A stretch of DNA of 64,000 nucleotides from NCBI GenBank assembly GCA_022266195.1, contig WHVY01000003.1:12648001-12712000 (forward strand), read 5' to 3'. Under the pieces are notes generated by a model, which was given only the letters and a program-made list of their open reading frames with translations, did not search any database and was not told where the DNA came from. How positions within the stretch are numbered: the first letter of the stretch is position 1; each line of letters starts with the position of its first letter. Both the position numbers and the translations under genes were made by a program. The stretch is from Tetranychus cinnabarinus (Eukaryota > Arthropoda > Arachnida > Trombidiformes > Tetranychidae). Positions 1 through 12,305 of this stretch are shown here, in pieces.

Positions 1-3000
1 TATCTTGAAATTTACAGCAATCAGATAAATTGTTCCATTCCAATGGACTGCAATAGATCCAAAAGTAAATTCATATATTTTGACACATCTTTAGTTGCCA
101 TTGATAGTGCCATTGATATCAAAGGACTTGAAATGTTTGTCAATAAACAGTTTGAAATAGTCACAACAGAATCATCTCATAATTATCATTTAATGTATCT
201 TAATTTTGGTAAGTAAACATTTAATTAACCAAGAACCATTCAGTTACATCATGTTTTGTCTTTTCAGATGAACGAAGAAACTTGGAAGACTATTTTAAAT
301 TACAAAGTGAACCAAATGCAATCAAACCAGTTTATGTTCGCCTTAGTTGTTCAAACTATAATTTGTCCCATGAAAAACCAAACCTGGCTGAAAGTTTCAC
401 TACAAAAAGCTTCATTTATTTGTCATCAACATTGAAATCATCTTCACCTTCAGAATTATCATCGATTTCATCAATATATCAATGGTTACCGCCTAAGAAA
501 CAGTTGCTTAAACTTTTCAATGAGAAAGAGAGAAGTCAAATTAAAAGGATTGTATTTCATTCCTCGAGGAGAGCTGCTTTAATCATTTTGCAACAATCTA
601 ATTATCAAGACTTGTTGGTCGATCGTCTCGTATCAATGGGCCAAAAGTACAACTTCAGTATTACGTCTGAGTTGAACCTTTACTTAGGTCAAGAAGACTT
701 GTTTGAATGTTCAGATGATAAGATTTCTGAGTCAATAACAGTGAACAGATTTGCTGATAATGATGAATTGAAATATTCAATACGATCAATTGAAAAGTTT
801 GCTCCGTGGATTCGCAATATTTACTTGGTTACTAATGGACAAATACCGAATTGGATTAATGCTGATCATCCTCAGCTGCGCCTGATATCCCATGAGGTAT
901 GAGCTCAACAATATGTTGAAAGAAAAGGTTATTTAATTGTTGCCTCACTGATCAACATTGTCAATAATCACCATGCCATTTGCCTTTCGCCTTTCTCAGG
1001 ACATTTTCCCAAATAAAAATGATCTTCCAACTTTCAACTCAGCTGCCATTGAAGTCCATTTACACAGAATTCCAGGATTATCAGAAAAGTTCATTTATTT
1101 CAATGATGATATCATGTTGGGCAAACCAGTCTTTTTGGACGACTTTTACAGTCCAACAAGTGGATATAAGATTTATCTTGCTTGGCCTGTACCTAACTGT
1201 GAGTCTGGTTGTCCAACAAGTTGGTTAGCCGATGGTTTCTGTGATCAAGCTTGTAACTCTTCAATGTGCCTTTTTGATGGCGGAGACTGTCTCAACGTAA
1301 CTTCGACTGACTCTCGACCTAATTTATCCCATTTAAGAGGAGAAAAGCCATCACTCGCTACTAAAAGATCTTTTACTGACCAATGCAGACCTTCGTGTGC
1401 TGACTTTTGGCTTGGCGATAAACAATGTGACAATGTGTGCAACAATATTGATTGTGCTTTTGATATGGGTGATTGTGGTCTAGAAGGTTATCAGTTCATT
1501 CCTGGAGAGACGTTTGTTAAAGATCAATTTGATTATCTTTACCCCTCACCATCGTCCTCAATTTATCTCAACATGACAAATCTCATGTCTACTCCAAATT
1601 TTTTACTAACAAGAGCTTCTTATGAAAAAGACACCCAAATAAGATCTGTGACTCTCAACTTGAAGAATCAAATTTTGACTGTTCTTTTCAAATCTAATAT
1701 CACTGAAGTAACAGTTACAATCAACTTCTCGTACAGATCAAGTGAAATCTCATCTGATATTCTTCTTCGATTGAATGTAACACCTGAATATGAAACTCAA
1801 AATTTAGGGAACCAGAATATTCCCTTTCATAAAATTGTGAGCAAACAGCCAATCTACCAACCAACAGTCAAAACCGATGATCTTGATACAAACACTATTG
1901 ATTTCTCGAGTAATGTGACGATTCGAGCTGAGCCTCTCATTATTTTTGATCTTAAACCAACTGAATACAATTTAAGTTCATCACAAATTTTGAAAATGAT
2001 GGAAGAGGCTACAAGAAGATCTGCCAATTCATCTGAAAAGCTGAATGGCAATCTTGACATTGAGATATTGAAACTGATTTCAGATCTAGTTGAAGGCAAA
2101 TACGAGGAAAGGCCAATAGGAAAGTTTCCTTGGGAAAATTTGAGAGACTTCGAAAAATTGGGCGAATTAATTGCTAATTATGAAAAATACTCAACATTGG
2201 GTTATGGATTTAAATCAACTCAAAGACAATTATTAGACATATTTTCAGATTCAATCAAACACGTTAATTACCTTTACAATCAAGTATTTGGCATCAAAGC
2301 GAGAAGAATCATCGCTCATTCACCGATTTTACTGGAAAAAGAAATTATCGAAAGAATGTGGAATAGATTTCCAGAGCAACTTTCAGCAACATCATCACAT
2401 AAACTTCGAAGCTCAAATGACATGCAATTTGCATTCTCTTATTTCAACTTCCTCATGAGTGAAACTTCACCAACAAATGAAAATGAAGTTATCCAAAGGT
2501 TCAACACGGATGATTCAAGGTGAGTCTTGCAAGAATACAGAATTCATTTTAACCTTATATTCATTTCAGAGGATTATCTGCAAATGAATTGAGATCACTT
2601 TTGGCTAATTTGGTTCAAACTCCGATATTGCAAGATGTATGGTCTAACTACAGCGTTTGTTGGGATGGATTGGATTTCAACGAATTGAAACAAGTAAGTT
2701 CACATTCATTAAACTTTCAATAAAACTCAGCTAATCACATAAATTCAATAATATTTTGATTTTTTATTCAATTTATTCTAGTCTGGTGCTGAAATACCAA
2801 TTGATCAATTACTGGCTTGTGATAGACTAGCAGAAAAGTTGAGAGAGAAATTTTCAGCGACCGAAAAAAATCGTTTTACATTAATGAGTGACGCAGATGT
2901 CGCTTTCACTATGATAAGACCTAACACTAAACAGTTGGTTAAGAAACTCGATCATCTACGAAGAGACCCAAAGAAATTTTTGTGTTTTAATGACGATCTA

Positions 3001-3303
3001 CAGAGTTCTGAAACAAAAGAAGCACAAACTGCTCGATCAGAATTGCGAGATTATTATCAATATTTGGTTCCAAAGGCTTCATCTTACGAACTACCTCAAG
3101 GCCAGCTGAATCAGTTCAAGGATATTTCAGATTATCGCCGTTGGAAGAAAAAAAGGATTTTAAATCACGACATGAACGAATCATCGACATGGCTTTACTT
3201 TCTCATTTATGGATCTATACTGTTTTGGTTAATTTACAAAGTTTTAACCAAGATATCCATTCACTCAACAAATTCGTACAAAATTTCCACACTAAAGATA
3301 TAA
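1..3303 (+). CDS. GNPTAB: GNPTAB, GlcNAc-1-phosphotransferase alpha/beta (5' partial)
   Basis: Golgi enzyme that starts the mannose-6-phosphate tag on lysosomal hydrolases. The gene enters from the left edge, so the N-terminal membrane anchor and first catalytic block are outside. Exons: 1-208, 268-896, 1000-2519, 2570-2693, 2782-3303; all junctions keep frame and give 1000 visible residues (the human protein has 1256). The Stealth-type catalytic core is clear: RFADNDELKYSIRSIEKFAPW and LVTNGQIPNW before the exon 2/3 junction, then LPTFNSAAIEVHLHRI and FIYFNDDIMLGKPVF after it. Two Notch-like Cys repeats follow (about 1198-1290 and 1387-1475), each ending in a GDC motif. The conserved DMQFAFSYF block, an EF-hand-like FNTDDSRGLSANEL loop across the exon 3/4 junction, the KKFLCFNDDL block and a C-terminal membrane helix (WLYFLIYGSILFWLIYKVL) complete the family layout. 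AATAAA at 3320-3325 is a likely poly(A) signal. The site-1-protease cleavage point cannot be placed by eye. Confidence 0.95.
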
Positions 3304-3421
3304 AATGATTCGTTATGAAAATAAATTATTCTAAACATTATAAATTTTTAATTTAAGTTACGTAAACTTTTTCAATTTGAGCTAATAAATAGACAATGCA
3401 AGAATGCAGAGCGAAATAAAA

Positions 3422-5696
3422 TCATGAAAGCAAAGTTCTTTTACTTCTCGTGGTCTCTCTTGAAACGGTTGACATTTCTTTCTTAGCTGATGGGTCCTCA
3501 AGAAAAGATTTGGAAATAGAAGAGATTCTAATGAAACCAGAATGAATAAGATTTGCTAAGGTATTTGATGACTCTTTGTTAGGTGACCATATGCACTTAT
3601 TTATAGATGTAATAGGATAATCTGTTAAACGAGCTCGCTTCAAGTTTGAACCTTCTCGGAATTTCGAAACAATTGAAATTAAACGAGAATCCATCCGATT
3701 AACGGAGTAGTCATTGAATATAATCCCATACTGGGATATCATTTCTTCATAGCTACGAACTCTATTGACATTTTTATCAATAAGATAGCTGTTTGAGTTT
3801 TTGTTGATTTTGGCTGGGGCTTTGGCTTGTTTCTTGCCACCTTTGGTATTCAGTCCTGATACCTGAGCTTCTGTAGAATTTTCTGAGGAGATCTCATCTC
3901 TAATGGCACTTTCGTCGTTAAGTTTTTGAGAGGCTCGCTGCTGGAGCTGACTTGTAAATATAGGCTGTTAACAATTTGTCATGATGAGAACCCAACAATT
4001 ATTGTCCAAAAAGTTGTCCAGGTAGCAACATAGAGAAAAAGAAATAAAAATTAATAAAATGAAGACTTGACACAGGGGAGGCTTAATCGTAAACCAATTG
4101 ATAGAGACGAAGGAAAAATTATGCGAAAGCGAAATTTCGAATTGCTGTGGAATGACATGAAAGTTTAATATTTATACTTACAAGAAGATCTGATAACTTT
4201 CGGCGAGTAGTTTTCTCATGCTTTGCGCGGAAATTATTTTGTAGAATTGAATTTCCAGAGTTGTCAGACACAAGTATAGAGTTAAAAAATAAGGATAGTG
4301 AGAGGGAATAAACGTTGGATGTCTCGAATGGTATAGTATACAGAGAACGATTCTCAATAGAAGAACGTTGCCCTTCTTCATAGATTTGTTTAAAAGTTAC
4401 AACTGATTGGTTACTCGATAAAAAAGCGTCGTCCAATGAAATAAAAAAACCTCCTAATAAATGAACTGAGGCAGTAAGACAATGAACTACTGATCGATGA
4501 AGCAGCAATAAAGGCATTAGACGCGCCTCACGCACATTCCAGAGTTTAATATTACGGTCCCAGCCTCCAGTTATAATAGATTTACTTCCAGGTAAAGGTA
4601 AGATTTGAATTGCACTGACCAAAGCTCCATGAGCGATCCAAGTTTTGATAGGTTTGATGACTAAAGAGTTGTTTTCATCGTCATTTCGAACTAAAATTGA
4701 TGAAGTAGTAGACAAGTTAAAATAATTAGCCATACCATCTCCATAGCCTACAGCTAGATAGTTCTGTTGATCACACCATGACCAAGATAAACATCGAGCA
4801 ACAATATGGGCAGACGATGGTGGTTCTAAAACAGCAACAGGCTGCAAATGGAAAATAGGAGGCAGTTTGTTATGATTAGAAAAATGATGGTTATCTGTAA
4901 GACTAGTTATTAAATCCTCGGGGAATGGAATGGAGTAAATCCTGACGAATCCATCATCGAAAGCAGCAGCAACTAATGAGAGACGGCGTTTACGAGAACA
5001 GTAGGATGTACCACCTTTGGGAGCTTCAAGTGACCAAATCAAACCATGATCGTTAGCAAAACAGCAAACACATTCTAACATATTTGATGCGAATCTCCAA
5101 AGTTGAATTAAACCTTTCCGCATTCCATGAACATCACTTTTCTGAATAAAATTAGGTACTTCATAATCGTCGAAACCACGTCCATCGCCTACACTAGCCA
5201 CTACAAGATATTCCTCAGTCGAAGATGTTATATTATTGCTATTGATTCCATCATCAATATTGTCATAGTTCTCAAATGAACAATTTGCTTGGTTAATCTT
5301 AGGTTTTGGTAACCATTCCATAGCATAGCATTCAGACCCAATAAAACAAGTTAAAGTTTCACTCTCGGGGTTGACATGAGTTTTAAAAGCATCCAATTGT
5401 ATCCAACTTTCATCATCAACTCCATCAATATTTTCATTGGTGGTCACTTTAAAATGAGCTGATTTCAGGTGACTTGGATAGTAGTCAGAACATAGTTTTG
5501 GATCGATTAAGTGGCAATGTCGATAATCTCTGAACCATTTATCATCCTGGAACGAAGGTTTGTTACAAAATTTCTCGAAAAACTCGGCAATTTCCTCTTC
5601 TAAAAGATGAAGTGGCTTGAAAACTTCAGGTTTATTCTTTTTGGGACCTTTAGTTTTAGCCATCAAAACATACACAAAATTAGGCTCACTCGTCAA
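3422..5696 (-). CDS. GTF3C2: General transcription factor 3C subunit 2 (TFIIIC110)-like WD40 protein
   Basis: Predicted WD40 subunit of TFIIIC, which recognises tRNA-gene internal promoters for RNA polymerase III in the nucleus. Two exons: 5696-4182 and 3964-3422. The GTAAGT donor and the CAG acceptor are both phase 0 and give 685 residues. Reading on past the donor would give a short unrelated tail, so the splice is preferred. The WD-type stretches include GLIQLWRF, LVAAAFDDGFVRIYSIPFPE, NYLAVGYGDGMANYFNL and IITGGWDRNIKLWNV. A later stretch (GGFFISLDDAF ... YSLSLSLFFNSILVSDNSGNSI) follows the GTF3C2 pattern rather than a generic WD protein. The C-terminus is basic and Ser-rich. The start may be the ATG at 5696 or the one at 5663, which gives a more typical basic N-terminus (MAKTKGPKKNKP). 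It converges on GNPTAB with 118 bp between the stop codons. The subunit assignment is from remembered family pattern. Confidence 0.75.
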
Positions 5697-6526
5697 AGAA
5701 ATATACTGGGAAATAAAAATAAAACATGATTAACTAACATATTCATTTATGAAAGAAGATTAGAGAAAGACCAGGAAACATGGGTTTTAAAAACAAACCA
5801 AAAAATAAACAAGTAAACTGCTTAAATCAGCCCGCTCAAATCAGCTCGCTAGATGGAAGCATAATCATTTAATGGGGAACGATTGCTAATTAAATTTAAA
5901 TTCAGATCAATTTTGATTTTTGTTGGCATTCATTGTTGATGCAAATGAAAACCTTAATTATTTTACCCAGTACTTGATTTCGTTCTCTTTCATCTTTCGG
6001 ACAGATTGTTTATCAACAGAACGTTTCTTTTTGTACATTTGAGTCTAACTGTTTGAATTTGTAGAGCTAAGGAATATTATCAAATAATAAGGAAACTCAA
6101 ATAATTTTTTAATTTGTTAGAAATTATGAACTTAAATTTTTAAATGACTTTCAAGACCAAATCGCGAAACAAAGGCATGAGACATTATAAAGAATAAAAT
6201 GGAATGAGCTCAAATTTGAATTCGACAATAACAAGATAATAGTCACTGAGCAATGAGCTCAGTGACTGAGAATCATTTTTGAACTTTACTTTATAAAGCT
6301 GTGATTTGTTGAATCCATCATCAAAAACAGAGTAAAATACATTTTTAGACAATTTTAAACGTTATTTCCTGTCGAATCTGTTTCCTGAAAAACCTATTTT
6401 TTATAATATCCAATCGTAGCAAAAAAGGTCTTTAAAATTATAACGGAAATATATTTTGCCATAAAGTAATTGTTTTTAGATGCAATTTGTATTTTTGCTT
6501 TACTCGTGACAATTTAATCATTAAAC
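5697..6526. other. Divergent spacer between GTF3C2 and integrin beta
   Basis: About 830 bp of AT-rich DNA between two divergent start codons, so it should hold both promoters and 5' untranslated regions. No coding potential was seen. The one distinct structure is the perfect 11-bp inverted repeat at 6241-6267. Confidence 0.6.
6241..6267. repeat. Perfect 11-bp inverted repeat in divergent promoter
   Basis: AGTCACTGAGC at 6241-6251 and its exact reverse complement at 6257-6267 are separated by a 5-base loop. It lies about 260 bp upstream of the integrin ATG. It could be a dimeric factor site or a chance hairpin. Confidence 0.6.
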
Positions 6527-9192
6527 ATGAAGTATAAAAGTTTCATATTTGTTATTAACATGTTTGTATTTCAATTTATGATCAGCAACGGAGGTGAGTA
6601 ATTTGTATTTGGAACAATCTTTTCATTGAATTATTGATTCACAGTTTAATTATATTCAGAATTAGATAAGTGCAATGGTGAGCCATCTTGTGGCCAGTGT
6701 ATACGATCAAGTACCGACTGTGGTTGGTGCAATGCAGAAAATTATGACTCATTTCGTTGCGCTCTTATTGGCAACTTGAATAAATTAGGATGCAGAAATG
6801 AGTCGATAGAGTTTCCAAAAAATAAAATGGAAATCAAACAGAACAGAGAATTGAGTTGGGCCAAAGCAGCTTCGATAAATGAAGCAGTTCAAATAAAACC
6901 ACAGTTGATTAAATTGACATTGAGACCTAAAAAGTATGAAACCGTCAAAATGTTTTATCGACAGGCTGTTGATTATCCAGTCGATCTATATTACTTAATG
7001 GATGTATCAAAAACTATGTCAAAACACAAGCAAAAACTAGCAGAGTTGGGAAATGAACTTGCTAATCAAATGGGACTGATTACGAAAAACTTTAGACTTG
7101 GCTTTGGTTCGTTTATCGATAAAAACATTCAGCCTTTCACTGATACTAATCCACAAAAGTGAGTTGATTCAACAATTCATTTCAAATTAAAACAAACAAA
7201 TTGTTTCTTTCTTATCAAGACTCAAAAAGCCATGTGATGAGTGTTCTAGTTCGTATGGTTTCAAGCACAGTATGTCTTTGGATACCAATGTAACAAAGTT
7301 TATAAAACTGGTTAAAGAAAGTCCGATTTCTGGTAACATTGATGCACCTGAAGGGACACTTGATGCGATTATGCAGGCAATTGTTTGTCGAGAAAGGATT
7401 GGTTGGAGGAAAGATGCGAGACATTTACTGATTGTCACAACCGATGCTGATTATCACTATGCTGGAGATGGAAGGGTAATTTTTTATTAAATATTTTCAT
7501 TTACATAATAAATGTTTAATAATCAACTTCTAATGCAGCTTGCAGGATTGATAAAACCAAATGACGAGGAATGTCATCTTGATTCAAAAAACTTTTACTC
7601 AGCTGGAAATGAACAAGATTATCCTTCGATTAACCAAATCAATATGGTTTCTCAGGAAAATAATGTTCACATAATATTTTCAATCATAAGAGAAAAGATC
7701 GCTAAATATGGAAAGTTGGTAAAGAAGATAAAAAGCGCGAGTTTAGCTGAATTATCGAGTAACTCTGCGAATATTGTTGACATAATCAAAGGAGAATATC
7801 AAAAGCTCACATCAAATATTCAATTGGTCGATAATAGTTCAGATCACTTGAGATTGACTTATTACTCATCTTGTCTTAAAAAGGGAATCTCTGACGACAA
7901 TTTAAACCTTGTTCAGCCACCAATATGCGAAGGACTGCAAGTTGATTCTCAGGTAATGTTCAAAGTGAAAATTGAATTGATTTCATGTCCAAACAGAGTA
8001 TCTGAAAGGAAACAAGTGATAAAAATAAATCCCATTGGATTGGAAGAAGGGCTGATTATTGAAGTTAACATGATATGTGAATGTGATTGTGAAAAGACAA
8101 AAGAAACAAAAAAACACATCAGCAAATGCAACAGCAAAGGAGATTACATTTGTGGTAAATGCAATTGTCATCAAGGAAGCTTTGGTTCAGACTGTGCGTG
8201 TGATGGTGATGATCGTAAGTCTTTTGAGGAATGCTTTAAAGATACTAATGATACTGAACCTTGTTCTGGTAGAGGTGTGTGCAAATGCGGTGAGTGTAAA
8301 TGCTACTCAGTAAAGGGTCATGCATATACTGGAAAGTATTGTCAATGTGATGACTTGGCCTGTGAATATGTCGATGGACAAATATGTGGAGGCATAACTA
8401 GAGGTGAGTGCAAGTGTGGTAAATGTGAATGTACTGATCGCTACACAGGATCTGTTTGTGAATGTCCGAAATCATCACAAAAATGCATCGATCCAGTAAC
8501 CAAAACGATTTGCAATGGTCGAGGTACTTGCAATTGTGGTAAATGTGATTGTCAACAATCTTATTTTGGTTTGTATTGTGACGAATGTCCAACCTGTCTT
8601 GGTCAATGTCCATTATATCAAGATTTAATTAAACAACAAATAAATAATGGAACGCTTGAGATGACCAGTTCATTAACATTAACTTCTACCAACTACTCAA
8701 TAATTTCAACATTGGTAAATGATTTAAAAGAAGATTCAAGGGACAAACGCTGCCAGTTTGTTGGCAAAGATGATGACTGCGCTTACATGTTCACTTATCG
8801 CTATGAAGATGAAACTTTGATAAAACCTTCATTAAAGAATAAAATAAGCGAAAATCAACGAGTAATAATGAAAGCTTTAAAAATCCGTAAATGTACCCAA
8901 CCGATTGATTTGAAGGCTTATGCAGCTGAATATATTGGAACAATAGTTGTCATTGGATTAATTACTCTTTTAATTTGGAGAATCATTACATTTATGTTAG
9001 ATAGACATGAATATCAAAAGTTTCTGAAAGCTTGCGCAAATATTGATTTTCCTGAGGTAAATTCATCTGTTACTTTACACTTTACATTTCTAATTTTAAC
9101 ATTTTAATCTTTTATTACAACAGAACCAAAATCCGCTTTTTAAACCATCCACATCAACGTTCAAAAATCCTGCTTATGATGAATCCACATGA
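6527..9192 (+). CDS. Integrin beta subunit
   Basis: Cell-surface adhesion receptor subunit that pairs with an alpha chain and links matrix to the actin cytoskeleton. Exons: 6527-6593, 6660-7158, 7220-7475, 7539-9056, 9124-9192; all junctions keep frame and give 802 residues, a normal length. Domains in order: signal peptide (first 22 residues); Cys-rich PSI domain (CGQCIRSSTDCGWC); beta-I domain (YPVDLYYLMDVSKTM, LGFGSFIDK, ISGNIDAPEGTLDAIMQA, HYAGDGRLAGLIKPND); four Cys-rich I-EGF modules with repeated CxCGxCxC motifs; beta-tail domain; one membrane helix (about 8935-8998); and a short cytoplasmic tail with the two expected talin/kindlin-type motifs, NPLF and NPAY. The final exon carries only that tail. 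The metal-site region is atypical: the MIDAS reads DVSKT and the acidic pair normally just after it is replaced by SKHK. The subtype (betaPS-like or beta-nu-like) cannot be decided by eye. Confidence 0.96.
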
Positions 9193-9362
9193 AGGCCAAG
9201 ACATGCTGACTGGATCTGCATCCATGACAAATCCATGCATTCGAAAAAGAGCGTTTGGAAATTCTAATAACTCGAATCCTTAATTTCGTTGCGGTTATAA
9301 AAATAGATTTGTCAAATATTTTTTAATATTAGTTTTTTTGATATAAGTTGATTTGTCTCTCA

Positions 9363-12305
9363 TTATAAATTATTTTCAGAGGTTTTGTTATCTTTATCGC
9401 TGTCCATAGAGCTGCCTTCTTTACAGCTACCATTGGTAGTATTGTTAATATCAGCATCACCATCTGTAAGTTTGTGAGATAGTTGATGCTTCAGCATCGA
9501 TATGAGGGAGCAATAAATTCTATTACAAATGCCACAACTGAAAGTTCGTAAGTTATCTGATGTAATGTTCTCCTTGGTTTTAGTTGGATCGATCACAGAT
9601 GATTCAATGGGAGTATTTGCTTCTGTTGATGATGTAGAAAGATTTTTCCCATTCATATGTACATTGGAACAATCGTTGTTCACCTCCTGGTTGATTGAAC
9701 AATTTGAGGTAGATAAAATATTAACAACCCCACTCTGCTTGACAGAAGTTTCATTAGTGGAGGTTGATTTTTCAGAATTGTTAATTTCACACGCACCTTT
9801 ACTTGTTTGATCACTATTATTGGCACTGGTACCGGCTACCGAAAGCTTCTCAGCGTCACCTTTACGCTTAACGGGACATTGATTAGCTGTATGACGACGA
9901 AAGTTTGCAAGATAGGTGAATCCTCGCTTACAATGAGGACAGAGATGAAATTGAGCAGGTGAACCTTTAAAGGCATATTGAGGGTAGTCTTGCTTAACTT
10001 TCCATAAATCTACTTTTTTACCATTTTTTTTGTCACTTGTTTTGACAGATGACTTTTGACGAGATAAATATCTACCAACTTGGTCAGATGCACTGCAAGA
10101 TGAGGTATCAGAGGCAGGAGATTGTTCTTCATGCATATTGAGTGATGATGATTCATCGAATTGGACTTGATCTTTACTATTTTTTACATTGGATGATGAC
10201 TGTTTTTCGTTGGCAGTGTTTACTTGTTGACTAACATTTCCTGAGCATCCAGCTTGAACATGTTTCCTAAAATTACCCATATATTTGAACAAACGAAGGC
10301 AATTTGGACAGCGGCGTTCACGACGAGATAATATCACACGATGCTTTATGGGTTCTTTAGGATGAGGGTTATGTAAAGTCGACGTAGATGAAGATGCTGG
10401 GCCATTTTCCGTAAATGATTGCTGTTTCCTTCGACGCCTTTTGATTATGATTTTACGTCTTCTACCAGATTTCAAAGTTCGACAAGTTTTCTCGGCATCA
10501 GAATTGTGGTTGGAAAGTATAGCATTAGATTCACTTTCTCCTAATCTATTGACTTGTGCTCGCCCTCTTTTCAATTTCAATCCAGCCTTGCCTCTTAATT
10601 TTATGACAATCTTCCGAGCAGTGACTCGAGTAGCAGACAATGCAGCATTTGGTTTCGTATTCGGTTCCCCTACATTCAAATCAACACCACCTTCGGGGTC
10701 TTCTTCCTTGTTTCTACCTGTTTTGAGTTGGCGACTTGCACGACGGGTTACAATTTTTGTAGGTACTTTTTGCTTTCTTTTAATCTCATTCTTTTGCGCT
10801 CCGATTCTATGTTTCAATTTACCGATTTGTTTATTCGACAAATTTTTTTCTGCACTCCTTGATGCAGAATCAGACGGATCATTCATTGTCTTTACTTCAG
10901 TATTATCAGTCTCTTCAGGAGGTAGACACGAGTTACGATGCTTCGCAAACGTTAAATGATGACTAAAAACAGCTGGACAGTTTAAGCAAAAATACCTGGC
11001 TCTTCGCCGGATTCTACGATTCAACATAGCAAATCTCCTTACAACTCTATGAACAGGTGTATAATTAACATTGCTAACGTCGGTGTCAGTCTTTGTACAG
11101 TCTTGATTAGGTGCTGGCTGAATAGCAGACTTTTCTTCGCTTTTTGTATCATCAATTGATGTGTCTCTATTTTTTAATTTTCTAGCAATCTTTCGCCTTT
11201 TAGTAGTATTTTCTGGCTCTTGAGGTTTTCTTTTGTTGGAAGATCGTGTGTTGTAGTTCAAGAACGACGGAGACGAAAAATTGTTATTCACAGTACGGGT
11301 AGAATTCCCTTTTCGAGCTGGCGATATTGGAGATATTGAAGTAGAAGACTGTGGGATCAACTTGGATGAGCCTAATGAAAGAGCTGAGGTAGAAAGAAAT
11401 GAAGGCACGGCTTTAGAATTTGATGATGGCGATGATGATAGAGAAGATGAAATAGATGATGGAGATGATATGGATGTTGAAATTGACGAAGGTGAGGCCG
11501 ATGAAACAGTAACAGAAAGCGCAGAAGATGAAAACGCTGGATTTGATTGCACGGGAAGGTTATAAATCTTGCTGTTCTTAGTTGGTGTAACTGCTGATGA
11601 AAATGGGGAAATCGTTGTTGATGAGCAATCTATAATGTGTTGATACAGTTCTGCAGCAGTAGTAAATTTGTTATGACATTTAGTACATCTAATACTGGGC
11701 TCAGATGATGAAGAGGCTATTTGAGGAACCTTGCAGCTTCTGAGCAACCCGGTCGGACTAAAGTGGTGCCACATCAGTAGGTTAGCTGGAATGCATTGAT
11801 CCAATTGTACCTCAGTGAAACTACAGAAGACGTTAGGATGATTATTGATCTCGTGTTCATCAAAGTCCCTCAATGAAGTGAAATATTTTCCACAGGCATT
11901 ACAAAGAAAAGCCTGAGATCCCGGTTTCATGTTTGGCCAAGTTGGTAATTTATCATTTTCAACAGCCATCGACATGTTATCAGGTGGAGTGATAGTTTTA
12001 GTTGAAGATGATAGATATTCCAGTTCATCCATCAGAAAATGGATCTTATCAAGCTCTTCGTCATCATTTAGTTGATAGTCAGGAGGAAAATTATAATCTT
12101 CCAGATTTAATTTGGGGACAATTGATTCAGCTGAAAATTTGACATCATTTACGTGATCACTGTTAGTACAACCGTTATCATTTTTATGAAAATTAGGTTT
12201 GCCATCGACATAGTACAACAGGTTTTCTGATATCTTTTGAGCTAAAGATCTGTAAAAACTGGAATCATCTCGGTACGATCCACCGTAATGTTTCATAGAG
12301 CACAT
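9363..12305 (-). CDS. Multi-zinc-finger nuclear protein, mostly C2HC-type fingers
   Basis: Single-exon frame of 980 residues from the first in-frame ATG at 12305. The frame stays open upstream to a TGA at 12405-12407, but without another ATG. A spliced upstream exon is therefore possible. A donor-like GTAAGT occurs at 12317-12312, just upstream of the chosen ATG. Six widely spaced fingers lie near residues 131, 205, 438, 667, 787 and 923. The first and last have C-x2-C...H...H ligands. The middle four end in Cys (for example CPNCLRLF...HVQAGC and CPHCKRGF...HTANQC), giving C-x2-C...H-x3/4-C. Between them are a Ser-rich tract (about residues 250-330) and very basic stretches such as KRRRRKQQ, which fit nuclear localisation and DNA binding. 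I do not recognise the orthologue; transcriptional regulator is an inference from domain type. It converges on the integrin gene with 170 bp between them. Confidence 0.85.
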   Translation of the reverse strand: MCSMKHYGGSYRDDSSFYRSLAQKISENLLYYVDGKPNFHKNDNGCTNSDHVNDVKFSAESIVPKLNLEDYNFPPDYQLNDDEELDKIHFLMDELEYLSSSTKTITPPDNMSMAVENDKLPTWPNMKPGSQAFLCNACGKYFTSLRDFDEHEINNHPNVFCSFTEVQLDQCIPANLLMWHHFSPTGLLRSCKVPQIASSSSEPSIRCTKCHNKFTTAAELYQHIIDCSSTTISPFSSAVTPTKNSKIYNLPVQSNPAFSSSALSVTVSSASPSSISTSISSPSSISSSLSSSPSSNSKAVPSFLSTSALSLGSSKLIPQSSTSISPISPARKGNSTRTVNNNFSSPSFLNYNTRSSNKRKPQEPENTTKRRKIARKLKNRDTSIDDTKSEEKSAIQPAPNQDCTKTDTDVSNVNYTPVHRVVRRFAMLNRRIRRRARYFCLNCPAVFSHHLTFAKHRNSCLPPEETDNTEVKTMNDPSDSASRSAEKNLSNKQIGKLKHRIGAQKNEIKRKQKVPTKIVTRRASRQLKTGRNKEEDPEGGVDLNVGEPNTKPNAALSATRVTARKIVIKLRGKAGLKLKRGRAQVNRLGESESNAILSNHNSDAEKTCRTLKSGRRRKIIIKRRRRKQQSFTENGPASSSTSTLHNPHPKEPIKHRVILSRRERRCPNCLRLFKYMGNFRKHVQAGCSGNVSQQVNTANEKQSSSNVKNSKDQVQFDESSSLNMHEEQSPASDTSSCSASDQVGRYLSRQKSSVKTSDKKNGKKVDLWKVKQDYPQYAFKGSPAQFHLCPHCKRGFTYLANFRRHTANQCPVKRKGDAEKLSVAGTSANNSDQTSKGACEINNSEKSTSTNETSVKQSGVVNILSTSNCSINQEVNNDCSNVHMNGKNLSTSSTEANTPIESSVIDPTKTKENITSDNLRTFSCGICNRIYCSLISMLKHQLSHKLTDGDADINNTTNGSCKEGSSMDSDKDNKTSENNL

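Noticed and set aside
10441..10959. Plus-strand frame of 172 codons opposite the zinc-finger gene
   Set aside because: Shadow frame with no domain; the zinc-finger reading on the other strand has six consistent motifs.
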